Shown here: positions 54,387-62,689 of the stretch, piece by piece | Numbering within the stretch: the first letter of the stretch is position 1 | Layout: every line of letters starts with the position of its first letter | Source: Aureispira sp. CCB-E | GTDB taxonomy: Bacteria > Bacteroidota > Bacteroidia > Chitinophagales > Saprospiraceae | Direction of reading: 5' to 3' | Assembly (NCBI RefSeq): GCF_031326345.1 | Contig: NZ_CP133671.1 | Span: 6,029,001 to 6,093,000 of the forward strand | DNA length: 64,000 nucleotides | The notes under the pieces: generated by a model | Database searches by the model: none | Seen by the model: only the letters and a program-made list of their open reading frames with translations | Told to the model about the DNA's origin: nothing | Position numbers and translations under genes: made by a program

Positions 54387-55853
54387 TTAAGAATGTTTTT
54401 CTTCCTGAGTTTTGTGTCCAACCAATCCATAAAACAAGATATAAGCATAACAAATAATGGGCGTTAAAAAAGAAAGTTGAGGTCCCCAAACATCACTCAC
54501 CAAACCTTGCAACGGCGGAATAAATGCGCCACCAACAATAGCCATCACCAACAAGGAAGAACCTTGACTGGTATAGATTCCCAAATCTTTAATGGCCAAT
54601 GTAAAAATGTTTGACCACATGATAGAGTTGAACAAACCAATACTCAACAAAGCCCATAATGCCAACCTACTTTCTCCACTAAATACCCCTATCAACAATA
54701 GAGCAATAACCACCACACAAAAAATACTCAAAGAACGGGCAGCATTTGATTTACCCAATATAAATGCTATGTAGTTAAGTACTAAAAACAAAAGGTAAAA
54801 AACAACTTCGCTAAACTCTAAGCCAACAAAGGCTATCGCACCATTTGCATCTAGATCTAAGCCCGTTATTAAATAAATGACACCAAACACAACAACCGAA
54901 ATTGCTGCCATCATGGGATATTTTTTATTGTCTTCAATATCTGTATTTAAGGACACCGCTCCTAACAGACGACCAATCATTGCCCCACCCCAGTAGAACG
55001 CCAGATAAGCCCCTGCTTTGGTCGGCTCAAAGCCAAATACATTCTCCATAAACGGCATTAGCCAACTTCCTATGGCTACTTCGCCACCAACATAAAAAAA
55101 GATGGCTCCAATTCCCCATTTCAATTGAGGAAACTGCAATACCGCTAAGCCTCCTTTTACCTTTTCGGCATTGGTATAAGCAGGCATATCTGCTACCCAA
55201 ACAACCAATGCCAAGACCAAAAACAAAGAACCTGTAATCAAATAGGTAGAAGAAATGGCATCTAACGTTGGCTCCGTTCCATTTGTAAATACCTTAAAAA
55301 TCAGCAATGAAGCCGCTAAAGGTGCAATTGTCGTTCCCAAAGAATTAAATCCTTGCGCTAAATTTAAGCGGCTAGAAGCCGTTTCTTTGCTCCCCATGAT
55401 AGCAGCATAAGGGTTAGCGCAAATTTGTAGCAAGGTAATTCCTGAAGCTAGTATAAACAAAGAAGCTAAAAACATCGGATACGACTCCGCCAAAGCAGAC
55501 GGATAAAAAGAAAAGCACCCCAAACTACAAACTCCTAAGCTAAAAGACATGCCTTTTTTATATCCCAATCGATTGATAGGGTCTTCTCCTCTCGATGTAG
55601 AGATTAAAAAGTAGATCAGAGAAATAACAAAAAAAGCAATAAAAAAAGCAGATTGCACCAAGCCCGCATGAAACGCTTGTAAATCAAATATCTTTTTGAA
55701 AGCTGAAATCAAAGGATCGTTCACTACGGTGATAAATCCCCACATAAAAAATAAAGAAGTTAATAATGCAAAGGCACTTTTATAGTTCTTAGAATTTCCT
55801 CCAGGAGAAACTTGATCATCTAAAATGGGATTGTTTGGGATCTGTCCAGCCAT
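54387..55853 (-). CDS. Sugar MFS transporter (FucP-like)
   Basis: A 488-residue transporter of the major facilitator superfamily, about 12 membrane helices. Start ATG 55853 is chosen because the 59 residues of the longer frame are polar and do not look like a signal. The first helix (SAFALLTSLFFMWGFITVVND) and the QICANPYAAIMG motif are those of the FucP/glucose-galactose:H+ symporter group. Probable substrate a hexose, not assigned. No sugar catabolic operon is adjacent; it is divergent from the cyclase gene. Confidence 0.85.
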   Translation of the reverse strand: MAGQIPNNPILDDQVSPGGNSKNYKSAFALLTSLFFMWGFITVVNDPLISAFKKIFDLQAFHAGLVQSAFFIAFFVISLIYFLISTSRGEDPINRLGYKKGMSFSLGVCSLGCFSFYPSALAESYPMFLASLFILASGITLLQICANPYAAIMGSKETASSRLNLAQGFNSLGTTIAPLAASLLIFKVFTNGTEPTLDAISSTYLITGSLFLVLALVVWVADMPAYTNAEKVKGGLAVLQFPQLKWGIGAIFFYVGGEVAIGSWLMPFMENVFGFEPTKAGAYLAFYWGGAMIGRLLGAVSLNTDIEDNKKYPMMAAISVVVFGVIYLITGLDLDANGAIAFVGLEFSEVVFYLLFLVLNYIAFILGKSNAARSLSIFCVVVIALLLIGVFSGESRLALWALLSIGLFNSIMWSNIFTLAIKDLGIYTSQGSSLLVMAIVGGAFIPPLQGLVSDVWGPQLSFLTPIICYAYILFYGLVGHKTQEEKHS

Positions 55854-56052
55854 TATTTTCTTAAGTTTGATGCTTTGACAACTGCAATCATTCACTGCCT
55901 CTTTATAACATATATTGATATACAGTTTGTCAAAATAATTTTCTAAAAAATCACTTGTAGGGTCAATAGTTTTATAATAACTTCGTGGTTTACCTATTGC
56001 TTTCTTTTTTGTGATAAAGCAAAATAGCAAAAGCCTTTTATAAATTAATATT

Positions 56053-56604
56053 ATGACAAAGAATAATTTAAAAATAGAACAACGAGGATTTCTCTTTATA
56101 GACCTTCAAAGTTCTATGGAAAAGGTTGATCAGTTGGGGCTGTTGCCCTACAGTACTTTTATCAATTTTTGTTTTAATCAACTAGAGTTCGTTCGGCAAG
56201 ATTTTCCCAATATAGAGGTACATCAGTATGCAGGTGATGGCGTTATTTTGACTTGGGCGCAAGCAACTACTACAAAACAAGCTATTAATTGTTTTCAAAA
56301 ATTCATGGCTGCTTTAGAAACCAATCGAGCTTTTTTAGAACAAAAATATGGTCTTTTCCCCTCTTTTTCTGCTGCCATCAATTGGGGCGAAGTAGTCGCA
56401 AGTCAACTAAATGGCTTTCGTGTTTTTTATGGCAACACCATCAATAGTACCGCTCGTTTACAAAGCCTGTGCCAGCACTATCAACAACAGCTAATCCTTG
56501 GAGAAGCTGTGCTCAAAGCCTCTCCAAATCTAGATTTGATTTATCTGAATAGAGTTTACCTAAAAGGAATGTCTACAGCAATGGAAATTTATGGCTTGAC
56601 TTAA
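56053..56604 (+). CDS. Stand-alone class III adenylate/guanylate cyclase domain
   Basis: A 183-residue protein made of a single class III nucleotidyl cyclase catalytic domain. Metal-binding Asp residues occur in FIDLQSSME (near residue 17) and YAGDGVILTW (near 64), and the C-terminal substrate region reads AAINWGEVVASQLNGF and YGNTINSTARLQSL, which keeps the Asn and Arg of the transition-state pair. It has no sensor, membrane or HAMP domain, so activity may depend on partners. Whether it makes cAMP or cGMP cannot be told from the sequence. It is divergent from the sugar transporter gene, which could suggest a link to sugar signalling (inference). Confidence 0.8.
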   Translation: MTKNNLKIEQRGFLFIDLQSSMEKVDQLGLLPYSTFINFCFNQLEFVRQDFPNIEVHQYAGDGVILTWAQATTTKQAINCFQKFMAALETNRAFLEQKYGLFPSFSAAINWGEVVASQLNGFRVFYGNTINSTARLQSLCQHYQQQLILGEAVLKASPNLDLIYLNRVYLKGMSTAMEIYGLT

Positions 56605-56612
56605 CAATTAAT

Positions 56613-56700
56613 ACTCCGTTGCTTTTTTAGTTTTTACTTCCTGAGATCGCTTTGCTTAGTTTTCTGCGCTGCTACTACATGGTTTCAACCGAGTAATAAA
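56613..56700 (+). repeat. Dispersed intergenic repeat, fullest copy
   Basis: Between the cyclase gene and pgk. The 5' part (56613-56635) is repeated in reverse at 38951-38973; GAGATCGCTTTGCTTAGTT (56643-56661) is repeated at 58853-58871; GCGCTGCTACTACATGGT (56666-56683) at 30356-30373; and CGCTGCT...GAGTAAT at 3861-3891. ACTCCGTTG (56613-56621) and CAACCGAGT (56687-56695) at the two ends are inverted copies (one mismatch), so the whole can fold back on itself. Confidence 0.65.
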
Positions 56701-56703
56701 AAA

Positions 56704-56736
56704 TAGGTCGTAGGGCTAAACATAACCTACGACCTA
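56704..56736 (-). terminator. Terminator after pgk
   Basis: TAGGTCGTAGG (56704-56714) pairs perfectly with CCTACGACCTA (56726-56736) over 11 bp. On the minus strand it is followed by TTTTTTATTACT. It lies 27 bp beyond the pgk stop. Confidence 0.8.
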
Positions 56737-56763
56737 CATTTTAAAATTCTCAAAGTTGTCCGT

Positions 56764-57975
56764 TTAATCTACAATAGCCGCAACGCCAGGCAATACATCT
56801 CCTTCCAACAACTTAAGCATTGCTCCTCCACCTGTCGAAACAAAACTTACTTGATCCGCTTTACCTGCTTTGTTGATTGCAGCAACCGAATCACCGCCAC
56901 CAATCAAAGAAAATGCTCCTTTTTCGGTTGCTTTAACAACTGCTTCTGCTATTTGACTCGTTCCATTGGCAAAATTAGAGAACTCAAATACTCCCATAGG
57001 ACCATTCCAAACCAAAGTTTTAGAAGTAGTTACGATACCTTCAAACGTTTCAATCGCTTTAGGACCTATATCTAGTCCCATCCATCCCGTAGGAATTTCT
57101 TTACTGTTGACGACTTTTCTAGCAGCCTCATTATTAAAATCATCCGCAACAAGAGAGTCTTCTGGCAACAAGATTTGCACCCCTTTTAGAGCTGCTTTTT
57201 CTAATAACGCCTTGGCTACTTCCAATTTATCTTCCTCCAAAAGAGAACTCCCCACTTCTCCTCCTTGTGCTTTCAACAAGGTATACGCCATACCACCACC
57301 GATAATAATATTATCTACCGAATCTACTAGTTTTTCTAATAACAATATTTTATCCGAAACCTTTGCGCCACCTACTATTGCTGTGAATGGGCGTTCAGGA
57401 TGATCGGTTAATTTCTTTGCACTTTCCAATTCTTTTTGAATCAAAAAACCAAAACCTCGATGGTCTTTATCAAAAAATTGAGCTACGGTACAGGTAGAAG
57501 CATGAGCACGATGTGCTGTTCCAAAGGCATCATTGATATATACATCGGCTAGTTTAGCCATTTGCGCTGCAAAATCTTGGTCACCTTTTTTTTCCTCTTT
57601 GTAAAAACGAGTGTTCTCTAGAACAAGTACGCCTCCCATTTCCAAACGCTCAACAGCCTCCTCTACAACATTTCCAACGGTATCTCCTACAAATCCAACA
57701 GATTTGCCCAACAATTCTGAAAGTCGGCTAACGGTATGTTTTAGAGTAAATTTTTCTTTATTGATAGAACCATCCTCTTTTGTCTTTTTTTGAGGACGTC
57801 CTAAATGCGACATTAAAATAACGGCTGCTCCTTGCTCCAAAATATACTCAATAGTTGGCAATGCTCCACGAATACGTGTGTCGTCTGTTACCGTGTAATT
57901 ATCGTCCAGTGGCACATTAAAATCGACTCGTACCAATACCTTTTTTCCTTTTAGTTCTATTTGATCTAAATACAT
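56764..57975 (-). CDS. pgk: Phosphoglycerate kinase
   Basis: A 403-residue glycolytic enzyme transferring phosphate from 1,3-bisphosphoglycerate to ADP. Substrate-binding RVDFNVPLDD and SHLGRPQ at the N-terminal lobe, INDAFGTAHRAHAST, the hinge, and the nucleotide-binding GGAKVSDK, WNGPMGVFEF and GGGDSVAA motifs are all present, in the usual order and length. Single gene in this window, with a terminator at 56704-56736. Confidence 0.98.
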   Translation of the reverse strand: MYLDQIELKGKKVLVRVDFNVPLDDNYTVTDDTRIRGALPTIEYILEQGAAVILMSHLGRPQKKTKEDGSINKEKFTLKHTVSRLSELLGKSVGFVGDTVGNVVEEAVERLEMGGVLVLENTRFYKEEKKGDQDFAAQMAKLADVYINDAFGTAHRAHASTCTVAQFFDKDHRGFGFLIQKELESAKKLTDHPERPFTAIVGGAKVSDKILLLEKLVDSVDNIIIGGGMAYTLLKAQGGEVGSSLLEEDKLEVAKALLEKAALKGVQILLPEDSLVADDFNNEAARKVVNSKEIPTGWMGLDIGPKAIETFEGIVTTSKTLVWNGPMGVFEFSNFANGTSQIAEAVVKATEKGAFSLIGGGDSVAAINKAGKADQVSFVSTGGGAMLKLLEGDVLPGVAAIVD

Positions 57976-58034
57976 TGCTTCTATGGTTATCTTAATGATG
58001 ATGTGTTATGATATTATGAATATAATTTATGCGA

Positions 58035-58042
58035 TAGGTTTG
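58035..58042 (+). promoter_or_regulatory. Candidate -7 promoter element
   Basis: TAGGTTTG is a perfect match to TAnnTTTG, in the 272-bp gap upstream of the SUKH-like gene at 58248. No TTG is visible at -33. If transcription starts here, an ATG at 58056 lies almost at the transcript end, and 58248 would have a long leader. Confidence 0.4.
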
Positions 58043-58247
58043 ATTTAAGGTCAAGATGTTTGCAAGTTCTTCAAAAGCACTTCTTTATTCTCACAAAATA
58101 GACCAACTTCATAAAATTTTCTATAAACAAACGTTTTTGAAAGATAATATTCCAACGAAAATAAAATTTTTTAGGCAATTAAGCTATCTAATTTTAACGA
58201 TTTTTATTAACTTACATAAACTACCAATCACTGTAACCAGACATGAC

Positions 58248-58829
58248 ATGACATTAAAAGAGTATTCCCACAATTTTATGGGCTACACCGTCCCTGCGAT
58301 TTTAGTCGACTTGTTAACTTTTGAAAAAGATCATGCAATTGATGATTATTATTCAGAATCTTTTGAATTAATAGTAGACGACAAATTTGGACTCAAAACT
58401 TGGTCAAACGAAGTTGATTTTTTGAACCAGCTCCTCCCCTTTGCACAAGCGGACAACAATGGTTCTTTTTATGCGTTTTGGCTATACAAGAATCAAGATT
58501 TAAACACGGCTCCTATTGTTGTTTTTGGCAGTGAAGGTGGCTACCATGTTGTCGCTAACAACTTGCTTACCTTACTAAGATTGCTTAGTTTGGATGTAGA
58601 ACCAATGGTTGATGAAGATGGCGTTTATTATTACAAAGATGAAGAAAATTACGAACCAAGTCTTTATTCTAGAAAATTTAAAAAATGGTTGCGAGAGTAT
58701 TATTTTCTTTCGCCTATTTCTACTAATTTTGTCGCCGAACAATTGGTAGAGGAAGCCCAAGATTTGTATCAAGAATTATTTTTAGTTTGGATGGCTTCTT
58801 TTATTAAAAAAACGTATTCTTATAATTAA
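58248..58829 (+). CDS. SUKH-like / SMI1-type cytosolic protein
   Basis: A 193-residue protein from ATG 58248; an in-frame ATG at 58056 would add 64 basic residues with no family likeness. The order of features (YTVPAILVDLLTFEKDHAI, then FYAFWLYKNQDLNTAPIVVF, GSEGGYHVVANNLLTLLRLL and a helical C-terminus) is that of SUKH/SMI1 fold proteins. It lies between pgk and the DUF721 gene, with no toxin gene nearby, so an immunity role is not supported here. Confidence 0.5.
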   Translation: MTLKEYSHNFMGYTVPAILVDLLTFEKDHAIDDYYSESFELIVDDKFGLKTWSNEVDFLNQLLPFAQADNNGSFYAFWLYKNQDLNTAPIVVFGSEGGYHVVANNLLTLLRLLSLDVEPMVDEDGVYYYKDEENYEPSLYSRKFKKWLREYYFLSPISTNFVAEQLVEEAQDLYQELFLVWMASFIKKTYSYN

Positions 58830-58852
58830 TAACACTTCGTGAATTATTTTAT

Positions 58853-58884
58853 GAGATCGCTTCACTTAGTTAGTTCGCTACGCT
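58853..58884 (+). repeat. Dispersed intergenic repeat, copy 4
   Basis: GAGATCGCTTCACTTAGTT (58853-58871) matches 56643-56661 at 17 of 19 positions, and TTAGTTCGCTACGCT (58870-58884) is identical to 62481-62495. Flanking CACTTCG and CATGAAG pieces are inverted. It lies just before the DUF721 gene. Confidence 0.6.
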
Positions 58885-58956
58885 TGTGCAGGCACAAACT
58901 TATTTTGCATGAAGTATATATAATTTAATTTTTCACAACGTAATGAACTAAAATTC

Positions 58957-59286
58957 ATGAGCTTTAACATAGAAAGAGAGAATCAAAAACTGCGTTACCG
59001 CAAAACCAACGATGAACCTGTTGGCAATGTTGTTCTGCGCATGCTCAAAGCTTATGGTATTCAAGATAAGTATTTTGAAGCTCGTGCGAAACAGCTTTGG
59101 CACGAAACAATGGGACCTACTATTAGTGGTTACACTCAAAATATTTATGTCAAAAATCGTAAACTCTATATTAGCATCTCTTCCTCCTCTCTTCGCCAAG
59201 AAATTTCTTATTCTAAAGATAAAATTAGAAAATTCATCAACGAAGGCATTGGCCACGAATTTATAACTGCCGTTATGATTTGGTAA
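58957..59286 (+). CDS. DUF721 (DciA-like) protein
   Basis: A 109-residue protein of the DUF721/DciA family, which in many bacteria acts as a loader of the DnaB helicase. The pattern LRMLKAYGIQDKYFEARAKQ followed by LWHETMGPTISGYTQNIYVK and a C-terminal LYISISSSSLRQEISYSK is typical. dnaB and dnaA are not in this window. Single gene, preceded by a dispersed repeat. Confidence 0.85.
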   Translation: MSFNIERENQKLRYRKTNDEPVGNVVLRMLKAYGIQDKYFEARAKQLWHETMGPTISGYTQNIYVKNRKLYISISSSSLRQEISYSKDKIRKFINEGIGHEFITAVMIW

Positions 59287-59464
59287 CTGTTTTGCCTCTA
59301 TATTTCCCTTCGTTGAAAATCAATCTCCATTCATTGAATAAATAAATATACCTCCCTTTTTCCTTTTATATTGGGCATATACTCACGTTACATAATAATA
59401 GTTCACTAAAAACTTACCTCAAATAAGTCACTAGTGGTTTAGTGGATTTTAAAACCAATATACA

Positions 59465-61072
59465 ATGAAAACATCAAACATCCCTGTACTTATCATAGGA
59501 GCAGGTCCTACTGGACTTATGGCTGCCGCTCAACTACAACGCTTTGGCATTCCTTATCGAATTATAGAAAAACGCAAAGGAACAACAACCTTTTCTAAAG
59601 CACTTGCTGTACAAGCTCGTACTATGGAAATATACGAACAAATGAATATTGTCGATCAAGCTCTAGAACTTGGTATTCCTGCCCAAAGAGCAGAAATTAT
59701 GGTCAAAGGGCAAGATGTCCAAACCTTGCCTTTATCAGAAACAGGAGCTGATTTTACACCATTTCCCTATGTATTTGTTTTAGAACAAAGTTGCAACGAA
59801 GCTCTTTTGTTGGAGTACATCGAAAAAAAAGGTGGTCAGGTAGAATTTAATACCGAAATGACTAGTTTTCAAATACAAGCAAACGGGGCACAAGTTGAAA
59901 TAACAACAGCAGATGGCACTCAAGAACAAATCAATGCCGATTGGGTAATTGCAGCCGATGGTGGTCGCAGCCCTGTTCGACACGCCTTAAATATCCCGTT
60001 TAAGGGGGATACCTACAAAAATATCTTTTATGTTGTTGATACATCTGTATTCTGGCAAAAAGATCACAATGCCATACACATCAATTTAGCCGATAATAAT
60101 TTTACGGGCTTCTTTCCTATTACAGATGAGGATGGGACACGCTATCGATTGGTCGGTATCTTGCCCGAAAGTTATTCTGAACAGGAAAACATTCAGTTTG
60201 AAGATATCAGTTCTTACATTAAGGATATTCAGCATTTAGATATCGAGTTTGGCGAAGCCAACTGGTTCTCTGTTTATAAAGTGCACCATCGCTGTATTGA
60301 TCGTTTCAAAGAAGGACCTGTTTTCTTTGCTGGTGATGCTGCACACGTACACAGTCCAGCTGGTGGGCAAGGTATGAATACAGGACTACAAGATGCCTAT
60401 AACTTGGCTTGGAAATTAGCATTAGTTGTTCAAGGCAAGGCAAAACAAACCTTATTGGATAGTTACCACAACGAACGTTGGCCAATTGCCAATCAATTGG
60501 TTAATAGTACAGATAGAGCATTTAGCAGTGTTGTCAAAAAAGGTAGTTTAATCAATTGGTTTCGACTCAATATTGCTCCTGTGCTTATTGGGCGCTTGAT
60601 GGGAATCAAAGCTATCCAACAGCGTGCTTTTAAAATCGTTTCTCAAGTTGGTATTAACTATCCCGATAGTCTGGTTTCTAACAGTTCTATTTATCTGAAC
60701 AAAAAAACGCCTCACCCTGGTGATCGTTTGCCGTATTTAGAAATATTAGATGAAAAAACAGGCAAGTTAAAAAGCTTGTACCAGCAATTAGGCGAACAAA
60801 CATTTCATGCTATCATTTGGCTGAGCAATAAAGATAAAATTCAAGATAAAGATGCTTATGCTGTCAAAACATTTTTGGATAACAATTATGCCAATTTATT
60901 TCAGACACATATCATTTATGATCAGACAGAAAATGTGCCTGCCTTTCAAACGCTCCATTTAAACCATTCTACCCTCTACCTTATTCGCCCCGATAATTAC
61001 ATTGGTTATATTGGAAAAGTAGATGATTTAAAAGCACTGGAAGATTACCTACAACTATTTCTAGTTAGATAA
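59465..61072 (+). CDS. FAD-dependent aromatic monooxygenase (PHBH family)
   Basis: A 535-residue flavoprotein hydroxylase. The FAD-binding fold has GAGPTGLMAAAQL near residue 12, the DG motif as VIAADGGRSPVRHAL near 170 and the GD motif as FFAGDAAHVHSPAGGQGMNT near 290. The C-terminal thioredoxin-like tail (LEDYLQLF) is that of longer members such as PgaE/MhpA. Substrate is unknown, probably a phenolic or polyketide ring. A long hairpin terminator follows. Confidence 0.88.
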   Translation: MKTSNIPVLIIGAGPTGLMAAAQLQRFGIPYRIIEKRKGTTTFSKALAVQARTMEIYEQMNIVDQALELGIPAQRAEIMVKGQDVQTLPLSETGADFTPFPYVFVLEQSCNEALLLEYIEKKGGQVEFNTEMTSFQIQANGAQVEITTADGTQEQINADWVIAADGGRSPVRHALNIPFKGDTYKNIFYVVDTSVFWQKDHNAIHINLADNNFTGFFPITDEDGTRYRLVGILPESYSEQENIQFEDISSYIKDIQHLDIEFGEANWFSVYKVHHRCIDRFKEGPVFFAGDAAHVHSPAGGQGMNTGLQDAYNLAWKLALVVQGKAKQTLLDSYHNERWPIANQLVNSTDRAFSSVVKKGSLINWFRLNIAPVLIGRLMGIKAIQQRAFKIVSQVGINYPDSLVSNSSIYLNKKTPHPGDRLPYLEILDEKTGKLKSLYQQLGEQTFHAIIWLSNKDKIQDKDAYAVKTFLDNNYANLFQTHIIYDQTENVPAFQTLHLNHSTLYLIRPDNYIGYIGKVDDLKALEDYLQLFLVR

Positions 61073-61114
61073 ACAATAGCTACAATCAATCTATATAGAA
61101 TACAAACGATTATC

Positions 61115-61168
61115 AAGTTAGAGATTTGAAAATGGAACAAATTAGTCTTATTTTCAACTCTCTAACTT
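61115..61168 (+). terminator. Long hairpin after the monooxygenase gene
   Basis: AAGTTAGAGATTTGAAAAT (61115-61133) pairs with ATTTTCAACTCTCTAACTT (61150-61168), 18 of 19 pairs, 16-base loop. It follows the stop of the monooxygenase gene by about 40 bp and precedes the SH3 lipoprotein gene. Followed by ATTATTTCA, so the tail is only weakly U-rich. Confidence 0.65.
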
Positions 61169-61209
61169 ATTATTTCAAAACCGCCATTTTGTAAAAAACA
61201 TTAATCCAG

Positions 61210-62349
61210 TTGAAAAAACTAGTATTCTATAGTTTCTTTATTTTATTAATTTACAGTTTTGTATCCTGTAAAAATGAACCTCAAGAGTCCACCATTACAT
61301 CCAATTCTCAAGATAGCACCATCCAAGAACAAACAACGCCTAACATTCTTCAACTAGAAGGGCAACCCATTTCTCTAGTGGTCACCACACAGAAAGCTAT
61401 TGTTCGTGCTGCTCCTTCTATTGAGGCAGCAGAAATTGCTCGATTTTCAAAAGGAGATAGTTTATTATTTACCAATAGAATTAGTGAATTCAATACCGCC
61501 ATGAAGTTAGAAGGAGTTGCTTATAATGAACCTTGGCTTCGGATTATCTTGTCAGACAATAAGATGGGTTGGATTTATGGAGCTTGCATTAATTTTGATG
61601 CGACTCAGCAAGTGCAACTAAAAGAAAAAGTGTTGGATCAACGTGCGGTTGCTCTTTTTGGTGCTTCGTTAGCACAACAAATAGCAGTTTATCAAAAAGA
61701 AGTAAAAACGGCTCGTACACTCCCTGCATTTAGAACCCTCTACTCTCGTGCTCAATTGCTAAAAGATAGCTTAGAAAAACAGATGAATATTTATCTAAAA
61801 ACGGCTCATACATTCCCTGACTTTTTCTGGCTAAACGAGTTGATGGATGGTCTTTTGGTGCATTATATTGAATCACAAAACAAGTATTATTTATTCAAAG
61901 ACTTACGCGTATGGCAAATGATCAGCACCCAAACGGATGCTCTAGAAGATGATCAATTTGTTGAGGTTTTATTGGCCAGTTATCCTTCTGACAGCATTGC
62001 CTTCTATTTTTATGGCTGGCAACTCCCTGTTGATAGTACTACTATGTGTAGTCTTTTGGGTAGTAATATTCATATAGATGTCTTAGATAAAATTGGTGTT
62101 GCGTTGGATAGCAACGGCTATTTTAATGCAGAAATCAAGACTATAAAACAAGCTTTGATTGATGATATTGCTGTTGCAGAACATTATTGGATGCCTTTGG
62201 AGCAAATTCAACAAGAATTGAATGCCATTCTTCAAAAAAAATATACTTTTTTAAGTTCAGGAGATCGAATTGCTTTAAAAACAAGGCGCCAATTACTACA
62301 AAAACATGTTGAAAATAACATTGCTGTCAATTTATTTGAGGGTCAATAA
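61210..62349 (+). CDS. SH3-domain lipoprotein
   Basis: A 379-residue lipoprotein that begins with TTG at 61210: the coded residues MKKLVFYSFFILLIYSFVSC form a complete lipoprotein signal with lipobox FVSC, and no ATG lies near it, so TTG is the likely start. Residues about 55-120 look like a bacterial SH3 domain (VRAAPSIEAAEIARFSKGDS, then WIYGACINFDA). The remainder is helical without recognised motifs. Function unknown; SH3 lipoproteins often bind peptidoglycan. Confidence 0.7.
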   Translation: MKKLVFYSFFILLIYSFVSCKNEPQESTITSNSQDSTIQEQTTPNILQLEGQPISLVVTTQKAIVRAAPSIEAAEIARFSKGDSLLFTNRISEFNTAMKLEGVAYNEPWLRIILSDNKMGWIYGACINFDATQQVQLKEKVLDQRAVALFGASLAQQIAVYQKEVKTARTLPAFRTLYSRAQLLKDSLEKQMNIYLKTAHTFPDFFWLNELMDGLLVHYIESQNKYYLFKDLRVWQMISTQTDALEDDQFVEVLLASYPSDSIAFYFYGWQLPVDSTTMCSLLGSNIHIDVLDKIGVALDSNGYFNAEIKTIKQALIDDIAVAEHYWMPLEQIQQELNAILQKKYTFLSSGDRIALKTRRQLLQKHVENNIAVNLFEGQ

Positions 62350-62466
62350 TGTATTTTACTTCTCCTCTGTTTGTTCTAAATTTATTATCTTAGTTTTTGG
62401 TAAAAAGCTATTCTGCCCTATTATACCTCTACACCTATCGGGAGTAGATCTATTTTTATACTAAAA

Positions 62467-62495
62467 TAGTAGTTCGTTGATTAGTTCGCTACGCT
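62467..62495 (+). repeat. Dispersed intergenic repeat, copy 5
   Basis: TAGTAGTTCGTTGATTAG (62467-62484) matches 30336-30353 at 17 of 18 positions, followed by TTAGTTCGCTACGCT (62481-62495) identical to 58870-58884. It lies in the 340-bp gap 62350-62689, which contains no gene. Confidence 0.6.
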
Positions 62496-62554
62496 CATGA
62501 GGGCGCAAGCTTAGTTGTTTACTTTTTTACCAAAAAGACAAAAAAGCACATTTA

Positions 62555-62625
62555 TATTAGCTTGATAATCAAAGCTTTAACACAAAACACAGCAAACTTA
62601 CAACTTATTGATTATCAAACTAATA
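62555..62625. repeat. 18-bp inverted repeat upstream of TPR gene
   Basis: TATTAGCTTGATAATCAA (62555-62572) and TTGATTATCAAACTAATA (62608-62625) pair at 17 of 18 positions with a 35-base loop, about 65 bp before the ATG at 62690. It could be a terminator for the SH3 gene or a leader/operator of the TPR gene. Confidence 0.45.
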
Positions 62626-62689
62626 AAGTTTTTCAACGAACTATTGACTAAAAATCAACATTGCTTTATCAGACATAAAAATCAAACCC

